Assembly (NCBI RefSeq): GCF_024055895.1 | Contig: NZ_JAMXLE010000001.1 | Location: forward strand, 372,001-436,000 | Direction of reading: 5' to 3' | DNA from: Rhizobium sp. L1K21 | GTDB lineage: Bacteria > Pseudomonadota > Alphaproteobacteria > Rhizobiales > Rhizobiaceae | DNA: 64,000 nt | Part shown: positions 1-8,253 of the stretch, piece by piece | Numbering within the stretch: the stretch's first letter is position 1 | How the letters are laid out: each line of letters begins with the position of its first letter | The notes under the pieces: generated by a model | What the model saw: only the letters and a program-made list of their open reading frames with translations | Told to the model about the DNA's origin: nothing | Database searches by the model: none | Translations under genes and position numbers: made by a program

Positions 1-30
1 AAGGTGTGGGAAGCGGTCAACCGCATCTGA
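1..30 (+). CDS. 3' end of an upstream gene, probably the large subunit of a CO dehydrogenase/xanthine dehydrogenase-type enzyme
   Basis: Frame 1 is open from the first base and ends at TGA (28-30), encoding a C-terminal KVWEAVNRI. A 'VW.A' tail is common at the C-terminus of CoxL-like molybdopterin subunits. The next gene, 17 bases downstream, is the FAD-binding medium subunit, and form II enzymes are usually ordered small-large-medium. The assignment rests mainly on this context because only nine residues are visible. Confidence 0.55.
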   Translation, partial: KVWEAVNRI

Positions 31-46
31 TCGAAGGGAAGAAGAC

Positions 47-844
47 ATGTATGAGACAACTTATCATCGCGCATCTTCGGTTGATGAAGCCGTCAGCCTT
101 CTGGGGAAGGCCGAGGATGGCAAATTTCTGGCCGGGGGCATGACGCTGATTGCAACCATGAAGCAGCGCCTTGCCGCACCGTCCGATCTCGTGGATCTGC
201 GCCATATCGATGCCATGAAGGGGATTTCGGTCAATGGCCGTTCCGTTCGCATCGGTGCGGGAACCTGTCACTACGATGTGGCAAGCTCAGCGGAGCTCAG
301 GGCCGTTTGCCCTGCGCTTTGCGACCTGGCCAGCCATATCGGTGATCCCCATGTGCGTCACATGGGCACGATCGGCGGCTCTGTGGCCAATAACGATCCG
401 GCTGCCGACTATCCGTCAGCCGTGCTGGCGCTGAATATGACGGTGATCACCAACAAGCGGGAAATCGCCGCCGATGATTTCTTCAAGGGCCTTTTTGAAA
501 CGGCGCTTGAAGAAGACGAAATCATCACGGCTTTTTCGTTTGAAGCACCGGAGAAAGCGGCCTATGCCAAATTCGCCAACCCGGCGTCGCGTTATGCCAT
601 GGCGGGTGTCTTCGTGGCCAAGAACGGCGGGGATGTGCGTGTTGCCGTCACCGGCGCGGGGTCAGACGGTGTGTTCCGCCATGCCGGCATGGAGCAGGCA
701 TTGGCGTCTCACTGGTCTGCAGATGCCGTGGCCGGGATTCATGTGGATGCGGAAGACATGCTTTCCGATCTGCACGGAACATCCGAATACCGGGCGCATC
801 TGGTGAAGGTCATGGCCAAGCGGGCCGTGGCCGCTGCTGGCTGA
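47..844 (+). CDS. FAD-binding medium subunit of a molybdenum hydroxylase (CoxM/xanthine dehydrogenase family)
   Basis: The 265-residue protein is the usual length for the flavoprotein subunit that passes electrons from the Fe-S subunit of CO dehydrogenase/xanthine dehydrogenase-type complexes to an acceptor. Two FAD-binding motifs are visible: AGGMT near residues 29-33 (family AGGxS/T) and TIGGSVANNDPAAD near 108-121. The C-terminal half matches the CO_deh_flav_C region. ATG 47 follows a GGGAAG ribosome-binding site. The gene directly follows what looks like the large subunit, giving the S-L-M order of form II enzymes. Form II enzymes oxidise many aldehydes and heterocycles, so CO should not be assumed as the substrate. 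A hairpin terminator follows at 882-913. Confidence 0.88.
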   Translation: MYETTYHRASSVDEAVSLLGKAEDGKFLAGGMTLIATMKQRLAAPSDLVDLRHIDAMKGISVNGRSVRIGAGTCHYDVASSAELRAVCPALCDLASHIGDPHVRHMGTIGGSVANNDPAADYPSAVLALNMTVITNKREIAADDFFKGLFETALEEDEIITAFSFEAPEKAAYAKFANPASRYAMAGVFVAKNGGDVRVAVTGAGSDGVFRHAGMEQALASHWSADAVAGIHVDAEDMLSDLHGTSEYRAHLVKVMAKRAVAAAG

Positions 845-850
845 GCAGGC

Positions 851-881
851 TTGACCTTCCAGACGCTGGAAGCTTTAAAAA
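851..881 (+). promoter_or_regulatory. HmrR/CueR-type promoter-operator for the MerR-family gene
   Basis: A -35 box TTGACC (851-856) and an A/T-rich -10 TAAAAA (876-881) are separated by 19 bp, the overlong spacer characteristic of MerR-family promoters. Inside the spacer is a dyad CTTCCAG-ACG-CTGGAAG (856-872), close to the CueR/HmrR consensus CCTTCC...GGAAGG. It lies 47 bases upstream of the regulator ATG, which suggests autoregulation. Confidence 0.72.
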
Positions 882-913
882 GGGGTACGCCTTCGGTGGC
901 GTATCCCATTTTT
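882..913 (+). terminator. Rho-independent terminator of the molybdenum hydroxylase operon
   Basis: GGGGTACGCC (882-891) pairs with GGCGTATCCC (898-907) with one G-U pair, followed by ATTTTT. It lies 37 bases after the coxM-like stop and overlaps the region where hmrR transcription should begin. Confidence 0.7.
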
Positions 914-927
914 GTTGGAGACAGACG

Positions 928-1329
928 ATGAATATCGGAAAAGCGGCGGAGATTTCCGGGCTTCCACCCAAGACAATCCGTTACTATGAGGAAATCGGGC
1001 TGGTGGTGCCGGACAGAAGCGAAAACGGCTATCGCGACTATTCCGATGTTGACGGGCATCGGCTGAAATTTCTGCAGCGGTCGCGCAGTCTCGGCTTTTC
1101 CATCGAGGAATGCCGCATGCTGCTTTCGCTTTATGATGACAAGCACCGAGCAAGTGGCGATGTGAAATCGCTGGCGCAGCAGAAGATTGACGAGATCGAA
1201 GAAAAGATTGCCCAGTTGAACGGTCTCAAGACGACACTTGGTAATCTGGTGCGTTGCTGTCACGGCGATCATCGTCCCGATTGCCCGATCCTTGACGACC
1301 TCGCTGGAAAAGAGCCTTTGAACAGTTGA
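928..1329 (+). CDS. hmrR: HmrR/CueR-type Cu(I)-responsive MerR-family regulator
   Basis: This 133-residue protein has an N-terminal MerR winged helix (residues 2-70, with KTIRYYEEIGL), a dimerisation helix (about 75-108) and a C-terminal metal loop with Cys111 and Cys119. The C-x7-C spacing is that of CueR/HmrR monovalent-metal sensors. Such proteins activate a copper-exporting P-type ATPase by untwisting a 19-bp-spacer promoter. No copper ATPase or chaperone gene is in the window, so the target probably lies elsewhere. Its own promoter carries a matching dyad. GGAG lies about 8 bases upstream of ATG 928. Confidence 0.88.
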   Translation: MNIGKAAEISGLPPKTIRYYEEIGLVVPDRSENGYRDYSDVDGHRLKFLQRSRSLGFSIEECRMLLSLYDDKHRASGDVKSLAQQKIDEIEEKIAQLNGLKTTLGNLVRCCHGDHRPDCPILDDLAGKEPLNS

Positions 1330-1421
1330 GCTTTTCCTCGGCAGGCGTGACCTGAGCGTCGGAGGATGGTATAGCCGTCGCGAAATGGGCTGCCTGCATC
1401 GTGGGCAAGAAGAGGCTTGAA

Positions 1422-2591
1422 ATGCGTACAATTTCGGTTCTGGGATCGACCGGTTCTATCGGCGTGAGCACGTTGGATGTGATGTCCCAGATGGGTGGAC
1501 GCGATGCATTCCAGGTTGGTGCGCTGACCGGCAACGGTAATATCGCGCTGCTGGCCGAACAGGCAATTGCCACGGGCGCGCAACTGGCGGTAACGGCCAA
1601 TGAAGAGCATTATTCCGAGCTGAAATCAGCGCTTTCCGGCACCGGCATCAGCGTTGCAGCCGGCAAGGCAGGGCTGATGGAAGCCGCAGAGATGGATGCC
1701 GGCATTGTGATGGCGGCCATTGTCGGGACCGCGGGCCTTGCGCCAACGCTTGCCGCGGCGCGGCGCGGGGCTGATATTGCCCTTGCCAACAAGGAGTGTC
1801 TCGTCACAGCAGGCGAATTGTTCGTCCAGGCGGTCGCCGCAGGTGGTGGCAAGCTGCTGCCGGTGGACAGCGAACACAGCGCCATTTTTCAGGTTCTGGA
1901 AACACACAACCGCGATGCGCTGGAGCGTATTGTCATCACCGCATCCGGGGGTCCGTTCCGCACCTGGAGCAGGGAGAAGATGGCGGGGGTTACAGCATCC
2001 GTTGCGCGCGTTCACCCGAACTGGTCGATGGGTCTGAAGATTTCGGTCGGCAGCGCCTCCATGTTCAACAAGGCGCTGGAGATGATCGAGGCCAAGCATC
2101 TCTTTGACGTGCGCCCGGAGCAGATTGAAGTGATCGTGCATCCGCAATCCATCGTCCATTCGATGGTGGGCTATACGGACGGCTCGGTGCTGGCCCAGCT
2201 TGGCGCGCCCGATATGCGCACGGCCATTGGCCATGCGATCTGCTATCCGGGACGGCCCAATCTTAATGTCGATCGGCTGGATTTTGCCAAGCTTTCAAGG
2301 CTTGATTTCGAGGCCCCGGATGAAGACAGATTTCCGGCGCTGCGCCTTGCTCGCACCGCACTGACTCGCGGCGGCTGTCAGGCCGCGATCATGAACGCTG
2401 CCGAGGAAACGGCGTTCGAGGCCTTCGTGGAAGACCGGATCGGCTTTCTCGACATGGCAGAGATCGCTGAAGCTGTGATGGAGGACATGCTCGCGTGGCA
2501 GGACGCCACCGACATAGACGCCATCTTCGCCGTGGATGCCGAAGCGCGCCGCCGTGCTACGGCGCTGATCAATCGCAAGAGTGCTGCCTGA
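1422..2591 (+). CDS. dxr: 1-deoxy-D-xylulose 5-phosphate reductoisomerase
   Basis: DXR converts DXP to 2-C-methyl-D-erythritol 4-phosphate with NADPH, the first committed step of the MEP isoprenoid pathway. The 389-residue product has the NADPH-binding GSTGSIG (8-14), LANKE, the divalent-metal and substrate segment ASGGPF, HPNWSMG with SVGSASMFNK, and the C-terminal helical domain, so it is complete. ATG 1422 has AGAGG six bases upstream; an in-frame GTG at 1401 is less likely. Unlike most bacteria, no other MEP or cell-envelope gene adjoins it. The classical DXR argues against Brucella sensu stricto, which uses the unrelated DRL enzyme. Its stop lies two bases from that of the convergent next gene. 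Confidence 0.96.
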   Translation: MRTISVLGSTGSIGVSTLDVMSQMGGRDAFQVGALTGNGNIALLAEQAIATGAQLAVTANEEHYSELKSALSGTGISVAAGKAGLMEAAEMDAGIVMAAIVGTAGLAPTLAAARRGADIALANKECLVTAGELFVQAVAAGGGKLLPVDSEHSAIFQVLETHNRDALERIVITASGGPFRTWSREKMAGVTASVARVHPNWSMGLKISVGSASMFNKALEMIEAKHLFDVRPEQIEVIVHPQSIVHSMVGYTDGSVLAQLGAPDMRTAIGHAICYPGRPNLNVDRLDFAKLSRLDFEAPDEDRFPALRLARTALTRGGCQAAIMNAAEETAFEAFVEDRIGFLDMAEIAEAVMEDMLAWQDATDIDAIFAVDAEARRRATALINRKSAA

Positions 2592-2593
2592 GA

Positions 2594-3715
2594 CTATCCG
2601 TAGATAGCCTTCATGATTTCGCCTGGGTAAGCACCCATGCAACCTTCGACGGCATTGTTGGTCATGATGATTGTCGAAATGCCATTTACCGGGTCTATGA
2701 ACCATGAATGGCCGTAGACGCCGCCCCAGTTGACAGTTCCCTTCGGCAGCTTCACGCGTGAGACCGCCTCGTCCTCGATCACCGCACCGATGAAACCGAA
2801 GCGGATACCGGCCTCGGTGTCGGGGCGCGGCGTCGTGCCAATCTGGTTGGCCATGGCCTGAGCGGTAATGTCCTTGCTGAGAATGGGCGCGCCGCCCTGA
2901 CGGATGGCTTCCAGGAATGCGATGATATCCGGCGCCGTGCCGACGGCACCTGCACCGCCCGACTGGTAGGCCTTTGGGTTGAATATGCGATTGGGCGAGA
3001 AGGTCAGCGGATTGCCTTCGCGATCGGGGACGGTGTGCGGATCCTGCATGACCACCGGTTCCGGCTTGGCATCGGCATAGGGCGTGGCCAGCCGGTCCTT
3101 GTCGCTCAGCACAAAGCCGGTGTCGGACATGCCAAGCGGGCCGGTGACATATTTGCGCAACGCTTCATCAAGGCTCGTTCCTTCAACGGCTGCGATAACA
3201 GCCCCCAGAACATCGATTGCGGTGGAATAACGCCACAGTTTACCCGGCTTGTAGAGGAGCGGGATGGCTGCCATGCGTCTGAAATTCTCCTCAAAGCTGA
3301 GGTCTGAGTTGACAAGGCCTTCGTCCACCTCCTGACCGCTGGCGGGTTTGCCATAGGCGTTGATCCCATAAGAAAAACCGGCGGTGTGGGTGAGCAGATG
3401 CCGCACCGTGATGTCGGGCAGCGTGCCGTCCCGTTCCTTCGGGGTGAAATAGGGCAGGGGCTCGCGCACCAGCGTGTCGAGCGAGAGCTTGCCTTTGTCG
3501 ATCATGGCGAGTGCTGTTGCAGCGACCAGCGGCTTGGTGACGGATGCCAGGCGGAAAATCGTGTCGGGTTCGACCGGCTTACCGCTTTCGCGGTCGGCGA
3601 AGCCATCGAAACGCTCGAAAACGGTTTCGCCATCTTTTTTGACGATGATGGCCGTGCCGGTGATGCGCTTTTCGCCCATCGCCTTGTCAATTGCCGCGTC
3701 AATACGCTCTTTCAT
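2594..3715 (-). CDS. Serine hydrolase, beta-lactamase class C/EstB-like family
   Basis: The 373-residue protein has the SxxK nucleophile motif SVTK (Ser58, Lys61) in the usual context IFRLASVTKPLVA, followed by the HLLTHTAGFSYG block of family VIII carboxylesterases and penicillin-binding-like hydrolases. A YST replaces a strict YxN, and the C-terminal region has the GHSWFIDP segment. No signal peptide is evident, so it is probably cytoplasmic; an esterase or peptidase is more likely than a periplasmic resistance beta-lactamase. ATG 3715 has GGAGAA upstream; the longer TTG start at 3733 lacks this. The substrate is unknown. Confidence 0.82.
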   Translation of the reverse strand: MKERIDAAIDKAMGEKRITGTAIIVKKDGETVFERFDGFADRESGKPVEPDTIFRLASVTKPLVAATALAMIDKGKLSLDTLVREPLPYFTPKERDGTLPDITVRHLLTHTAGFSYGINAYGKPASGQEVDEGLVNSDLSFEENFRRMAAIPLLYKPGKLWRYSTAIDVLGAVIAAVEGTSLDEALRKYVTGPLGMSDTGFVLSDKDRLATPYADAKPEPVVMQDPHTVPDREGNPLTFSPNRIFNPKAYQSGGAGAVGTAPDIIAFLEAIRQGGAPILSKDITAQAMANQIGTTPRPDTEAGIRFGFIGAVIEDEAVSRVKLPKGTVNWGGVYGHSWFIDPVNGISTIIMTNNAVEGCMGAYPGEIMKAIYG

Positions 3716-3734
3716 CCCAGTTCTCCCAAACAAA

Positions 3735-3768
3735 AACGGCGAACCATGGTGTCATGATCCGCCGTTCT
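3735..3768 (-). terminator. Rho-independent terminator of hemA
   Basis: On the minus strand AACGGCG and CGCCGTT arms (3760-3766 with 3735-3741) enclose further paired bases (ATCATG/CATGGT) and are followed by TTTTTGTTT. It sits directly downstream of hemA and upstream of the serine hydrolase start. Confidence 0.75.
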
Positions 3769-3793
3769 AAAGAAGACTTTCTGGCCTGTCAGG

Positions 3794-5008
3794 TCAAGCG
3801 ACCGCACGGGCAAGCGCGCATTGTGACCAGAGGCCGTGAAGCGCGCCGACGAGATGGCGCAGGTCATCATCGCTGTGAACCGGGCTCGGTGTGATGCGCA
3901 GACGCTCGGTCTTTTTCGGCACAGTCGGATAGTTGATCGGCTGCACATAGACGCCGTAGCTGTCGAGAAGGATATCGGAAATCCACTTGCACTTGGCAGC
4001 GTCACCCACAATCACCGGCACGATATGGCTTGGATTGTCGAGGTGTGGGATGCCCTTTGCGTTGAGGAGCGAGCGCAGGGTGCGCACCCGCTCCTGATGA
4101 CAGAGCCGTTCCACTTGACTTTCTTTCAGATGCCGGATCGACGCCAGCGCACCAGCGGCCAGCGCCGGCGGCAGCGAGGTGGTGAAGATAAAGCCCGAAG
4201 CAAAGGAGCGCACAAAGTCGATCAGCGCGTGAGAGCCGGTAATGTAACCGCCCATAACGCCGAATGCCTTGCCGAGTGTGCCTTCAATCACGGTCACCCG
4301 GTGCATCAGGCCTTCGCGCTCGGCAATGCCGCCACCACGCGGGCCGTAAAGGCCAACGGCGTGCACTTCATCGAGATAGGTCATGGCGCCGTATTTGTCG
4401 GCGAGATCACAGATTTCCTTGATCGGCGCGATATCGCCATCCATGGAATAGACCGATTCGAACGCAATCATCTTCGGTGCTGCCGGATCAGCAGCCTGCA
4501 GCTTGGCTTCCAGATCGGCGATGTCATTGTGCTTCCACAGAACACGCTCGGCCTTGGAATGGCGGATGCCCTCAATCATGGAGGCGTGGTTCAGCGAATC
4601 GGAAAAGACGATCATGCCCGGAATGCGCGACGCCAGTGTCGTCAGCGACGCCCAGTTGGACATGTAGCCGGAGTTGAACAACAGTGCGGCTTCCTTGCCA
4701 TGCAGGTCGGCAAGTTCCTTCTCCAGAAGAACGTGATAGTGGTTGGTGCCGGAAATGTTGCGTGTGCCGCCGGCACCCGCCCCGCATTTGTCGATGGCTT
4801 CCTTCATGGCCGCAATCACTTTCGGATGCTGGCCCATGCCGAGATAGTCGTTGGAACACCATACGGTCACGTCCTGGACGCCATTTTCCGTGTGGCGGGT
4901 TGCCTTGGGGAAATTGCCCTGCTGCCGCTCGATATCAGCAAAAACGCGATAGCGGCCTTCTTCGTGAAGTCCCTCAAGCTGTCCCTTGAAAAATGCTTCG
5001 AAGTCCAT
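3794..5008 (-). CDS. hemA: 5-aminolevulinate synthase (C4/Shemin pathway)
   Basis: ALAS condenses succinyl-CoA and glycine into 5-aminolevulinate, the first step of haem synthesis in alphaproteobacteria. The 404-residue sequence starts with the typical MDFEAFF. It carries [15 protein letters not shown] (48-62), [12 protein letters not shown] (76-87), the PLP-ring Asp in YLDEVHAVG (Asp213) and the Schiff-base lysine in EGTLGKAFG (Lys247). The C-terminus CALARAVA is that of rhizobial HemA. It is monocistronic, with its own terminator. A perfect FNR/FixK box lies 158 bp upstream, pointing to oxygen-responsive control. Confidence 0.97.
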   Translation of the reverse strand: MDFEAFFKGQLEGLHEEGRYRVFADIERQQGNFPKATRHTENGVQDVTVWCSNDYLGMGQHPKVIAAMKEAIDKCGAGAGGTRNISGTNHYHVLLEKELADLHGKEAALLFNSGYMSNWASLTTLASRIPGMIVFSDSLNHASMIEGIRHSKAERVLWKHNDIADLEAKLQAADPAAPKMIAFESVYSMDGDIAPIKEICDLADKYGAMTYLDEVHAVGLYGPRGGGIAEREGLMHRVTVIEGTLGKAFGVMGGYITGSHALIDFVRSFASGFIFTTSLPPALAAGALASIRHLKESQVERLCHQERVRTLRSLLNAKGIPHLDNPSHIVPVIVGDAAKCKWISDILLDSYGVYVQPINYPTVPKKTERLRITPSPVHSDDDLRHLVGALHGLWSQCALARAVA

Positions 5009-5165
5009 TCCGTATTCTCCAACTTACTTGCCGAAACCTTTTCAGGTCTGGCGCACATGCCGTCAACCCCCGATATCTTGAAAAACTAAGATATGCGACA
5101 AATTGCATAGCTTCAGTCCCGCGATCGGCGTGTTCCCCCTGTAACACCCGGTATCTGCATCGGAA

Positions 5166-5179
5166 TTGATATACATCAA
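5166..5179 (-). promoter_or_regulatory. FNR/FixK-type box upstream of hemA; rest of 5009-5424 otherwise empty
   Basis: TTGAT-ATAC-ATCAA (5166-5179) matches the symmetric FNR/FixK/FnrN consensus TTGAT-N4-ATCAA exactly. It lies 158 bases upstream of the hemA ATG, compatible with activation or repression depending on the unmapped start site. The other divergent gene (ferritin-like, ATG 5425) is 245 bases away. Nothing else was recognised in this 416-base gap. Confidence 0.75.
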
Positions 5180-5424
5180 TCATGCTTACCAAAAGCTGAC
5201 AAACCCGTCATTCACGGCCGCGCGCCAATGGTTAATTCTGGGGATGGGAAGCGGCAATCTCAGCGCATGATCGCGGCTCGAACAGGGCCAATATCTGCCG
5301 CCTTGGGCGACGATACGGTGCAAGACTACAGCCACCGGCAGTGCTCTTTGTCGCGCAGGTGATGTCGGAACCTTCTGCGTGACCTGTTGTTAAGCGCCAC
5401 CGATTACAAAAAGGAGAAGCACTT

Positions 5425-5874
5425 ATGGTCACTATGGTTGGCAAAGAAGACAAGATCGCAGAACTGGTCGAAAATCTGCTCTATCTCGAGCATGACGCAA
5501 TCGCCGCATATGGCTCTTGCATCGAGCGGCTTGAGAACAAGTCGTTCAGCGCAAAGATTTCGGAGTTCAAGCAGGACCATTTGCAGCATGTTGAAGTTTT
5601 GACTGAAATGGCGGGTGAACTCGGCATCGAGGCACCCAAGGAAGGCGATATGAAGGAGATGCTGACGACAGGGAAGGTCGCGATGGCCGACCTCATGGGT
5701 GATGCCTCAATCCTGAAGGCGATGAAAACGAACGAAGATGACACCGTGATCGCCTACGAACGGGCAGCGCGCCATGAGGATGCAGTCCCGCAATCGAAAG
5801 CATTCTTCGAAAAGGCCCATCAGGATGAGCTGCGCCATCGCGCATGGATGGAGAGCACTGCAGAGGATTTGTGA
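5425..5874 (+). CDS. Ferritin-like four-helix protein (DUF2383-like)
   Basis: The 149-residue protein is predicted to be all helical and has paired metal-ligand signatures of a ferritin-like fold: LYLEHDAIAAY near residue 20, FKQDHLQHVEVL near 50, YERAARHED near 110 and KAHQDELRHRAWM near 130. These E..H/E..H pairs suggest a di-iron bundle. DUF2383 proteins are poorly characterised and have been linked to stress. A start at ATG 5434 is also possible; AGGAG lies about 8 bases before ATG 5425. It is divergent from hemA across a 416-base region with an FNR box, which may indicate iron/oxygen co-regulation (inference). Confidence 0.75.
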   Translation: MVTMVGKEDKIAELVENLLYLEHDAIAAYGSCIERLENKSFSAKISEFKQDHLQHVEVLTEMAGELGIEAPKEGDMKEMLTTGKVAMADLMGDASILKAMKTNEDDTVIAYERAARHEDAVPQSKAFFEKAHQDELRHRAWMESTAEDL

Positions 5875-6182
5875 TCAGAGACGTGAGCACGCAGATGCTC
5901 GCAGAGGGGTCGCGCCCTTGAATTACCCGTCGTGCGCGCCGCGATCTCCGCCTATCGGTTATCGCGGGCCACGGGGGTGGCTGCGATGGCGGACTGCGTG
6001 CCGTAGAATTCTTCGGACGAAGTCATTCCGTAAGATCGAAGCTCGTTTTTCTCGCTCACTGATTCCGGATTTTTCCGGCACTTTCCGCTCCAAAGCCGGC
6101 ACTTCTGTTCTCTTTCGTTCCGTTGTTTTCAATGTACGCCACGGAGAACCTAGAATAAACGCGAATGATTTCAACGTCATGA
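5875..6182. other. Intergenic stretch without recognised genes
   Basis: 308 bases lie between the ferritin-like gene and the tRNA. Short open frames here lack ribosome-binding sites and coding-like codon use. No strong hairpin with a T-run was identified. Confidence 0.5.
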
Positions 6183-6259
6183 TGGTGATCCCGACGCGAT
6201 TCGAACGCGTGACCCTCAGATTAGGAATCTGATGCTCTATCCTGCTGAGCTACGGGACC
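6183..6259 (-). tRNA. tRNA-Arg (anticodon CCT)
   Basis: The reverse complement folds as a complete cloverleaf. The acceptor stem pairs GGTCCCG with CGGGATC, the D-arm contains GCTCAGCAGGATAGAGC, the anticodon stem TCAGA/TCTGA encloses loop TTCCTAA (anticodon CCT, reading AGG), and the T-arm has GTTCGAATC. Discriminator A and an encoded CCA end the molecule at 6183. Confidence 0.95.
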
Positions 6260-6481
6260 ACTGAGCGGAAGTCATACAAAAGAGTGGATGCTTCGCCAAG
6301 TTTTTTATTGGTGGCGACTGTCTGCTTTTTTGGCGCGTCCATGTGATAATGGGCGGAGGCGATTGCTGCCCAATAGGTTAATCCTTCATCAATCTGGATT
6401 TGCGAGAATAGTGCTTGGCGGTCGAAAAAGAATTTGGCCGCAAGTGTTTAGTTCTTGGGGTCCGCGTATCGCGTAATGGGT

Positions 6482-8143
6482 ATGAAGATCAAAATCCGGG
6501 TTTCACGGAAGGTCGTAATTATCCTGTCGGCAGCAACGGTGCTGTTCGGCGCGAGCGGTGCTGCCGCGCTTTACCTCGGGCGCGATGCCATTCTTGGTCC
6601 TTCAAAGGAAAGCATCTACGGGCTTGAATGCCAGGATGTGGTGCGCATTGCCGATGTGCGCGGGCGCGATATTCCCTGGCTGCGCAAATATATCCGGGTG
6701 TCCGGCGGGGATGCTGAAACACGGCTGAAGACGGCGCTGCGCGTTGCCAAGCATATGGAGGAGACGCTGCCTGCCGAGCTGATCCATGTTGCGGTTCTGG
6801 CTGAGGATGGTCCGACGGTGCGTGCGCAGATGCGCGGTCGCGCTTTCGGGGCGGAGGTTTTCATCTTTCCCGACCCGACGAAAATTCCCGGCGAGACGGA
6901 AGAGTATCAGGGCTATTATTACGAAGGCTCGGCTGCCGATGATGGCATTTTCTATGGCAACAAACATGCTTTGAGTGCACATGCGCTGGAAGACCTGACG
7001 TCTGCCATGACCGATCATGAATATATGACCGACTGCAAACCGCCGGAAGATGCTGCCGCTGTTGCCGGCGAGACGACCGGTCATGGTGGCAGTGGTGAGG
7101 CGGAAGCCTCAAGTGGTCATGGCGCGGCTGAACCGGCGGCTGAGGGCGGGCATGGCGCTGCAGCCGGTGAGGGCCACGGCGAGGAAAGCGATGGCCATGC
7201 GGCGGCTGAAGAGCCGGGCATGTTCGGCAAGATGTTGAGCTTTGTCGGGCTTGGTTCCTCAGAGCCGAGCGAAGAAGGTCACGCCGCCGCGCCGGAAGGT
7301 GGCGCAGCCGGCGAGCACGGGGGCGCGGCAGAAAAAGCGCATGGTGGCGCCGACGGCGAGACGTCGGACAATGGCGGTCATGGTGCGGCCGCTGAAGGGC
7401 ACGAAGGTGCATCGGAATCCGCGACAGCGGCAAGCGAGCATGGTGGAGAGCCGGAAAGTGCGCTGTCGTTCTTCGACAAGATGAAAAATATGGTTGGCCT
7501 GGGATCGGAAGATACTGAACAGCCGCCTCATGCAGAGGCGGAGCCGCATGCAGGTGCAGGCGCGCCGGAGGCAGGTGCACACAGTGCGGGTGACGCCGAG
7601 GATGTGGGCCATCAGGTGGAGCCTGGCGGGCCGGAAGCGCATTCGCAAAATGATGGTGCAGCGTCAGGTCATGGTGGCGTTGACGCACCGGCCCCGGATC
7701 AGAAAACGCATGCCGCAGATCAAGAAGAGCATGGTGCGGTCTCTGATGGCGTCGGCGAAGGGCATGGCGCTCAGATGGAAGAGGCAAAGCCTGCCGAGAG
7801 TGCTGCGCATGCCGATGAAGGGAGCGCCGTTGAACATGCGGCCGTGGCGGAAGACGACAGCAACCCGAATGCGCATGCGGCTGAGAACCATACGGAAGTG
7901 GAAGACGGTGCGCTGGACAACGCTTGGGAGGGTAGCCCGGATGGTCAAGTCGTCGTCACGGACGGCCCGAGCGATGCGTTAATGCTGGGCTGGGAAGATG
8001 ATACGCTTGATGCGCCCGCTGAAAGCGACCCGGCTGCGGCTGAGAAACCACCGCATGGCCTGGTGAAAAGCGTCGTTGAGCAGGAGATTGATCCGGCCCC
8101 GGTTTCGGCGGTGAAAGGCAATGCGGACGCTGCCTTTCACTGA
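6482..8143 (+). CDS. Membrane-anchored His/Gly/Ala-rich low-complexity protein of unknown function
   Basis: The 553-residue protein starts with a basic segment and one transmembrane helix (residues 8-32, with VVIILSAATVLFGASGAAALYL). A compact folded domain of about 170 residues follows, containing VVRIADVRGRDIPWLRKYI and an EYQGYYYEG block. The last 350 residues are low complexity, rich in Gly-His, Ala and Glu (repeated GHG, GHGAA and SGHGG units), with many dispersed histidines that could bind metal. Two copies of a hydrophobic motif, F-x2-KM-x3-VGLGS (residues 247-259 and 330-342), interrupt the tail. ATG 6482 or 6476 is the likely start. It stands alone between tRNA-Arg and lysS. I do not recognise the family. 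Confidence 0.75.
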   Translation: MKIKIRVSRKVVIILSAATVLFGASGAAALYLGRDAILGPSKESIYGLECQDVVRIADVRGRDIPWLRKYIRVSGGDAETRLKTALRVAKHMEETLPAELIHVAVLAEDGPTVRAQMRGRAFGAEVFIFPDPTKIPGETEEYQGYYYEGSAADDGIFYGNKHALSAHALEDLTSAMTDHEYMTDCKPPEDAAAVAGETTGHGGSGEAEASSGHGAAEPAAEGGHGAAAGEGHGEESDGHAAAEEPGMFGKMLSFVGLGSSEPSEEGHAAAPEGGAAGEHGGAAEKAHGGADGETSDNGGHGAAAEGHEGASESATAASEHGGEPESALSFFDKMKNMVGLGSEDTEQPPHAEAEPHAGAGAPEAGAHSAGDAEDVGHQVEPGGPEAHSQNDGAASGHGGVDAPAPDQKTHAADQEEHGAVSDGVGEGHGAQMEEAKPAESAAHADEGSAVEHAAVAEDDSNPNAHAAENHTEVEDGALDNAWEGSPDGQVVVTDGPSDALMLGWEDDTLDAPAESDPAAAEKPPHGLVKSVVEQEIDPAPVSAVKGNADAAFH

Positions 8144-8185
8144 GAACCGAAGCGCTTCAGTGAAAGCCAAGTCACCTCAAATGCG

Positions 8186-8248
8186 CTATCTCTTTGTTTT
8201 TACCACATTATCCGAGGCCGAAGCGAACACGCATCGGCTGGAAATGCT
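8186..8248. repeat. 63-bp structured intergenic repeat, copy 1
   Basis: It matches 54 of 63 bases, without gaps, to 25728-25790. The conserved core is a hairpin, GCCGAAGCG-AACA-CGCATCGGC here and GCCAAAGCG-AACA-CGCTTTGGC in copy 2, followed by TGGAAATGCT. One stem change is compensated (G-C here, A-T there). Both copies lie just beyond the 3' end of a minus-strand gene. Confidence 0.75.
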
Positions 8249-8253
8249 GTCGA

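Noticed and set aside
2594-3715. Possible class C beta-lactamase
   Set aside because: No signal peptide and an atypical second motif; EstB-like esterase/peptidase is more likely.
3836-5089. 417-codon plus-strand open frame
   Set aside because: It lies antisense to hemA, whose product is fully recognisable; the frame reflects codon bias of the real gene.
6861-7787. 308-codon minus-strand frame rich in His, Arg and Pro
   Set aside because: It mirrors the GHG-repeat region of the plus-strand gene; composition follows from the repeats.
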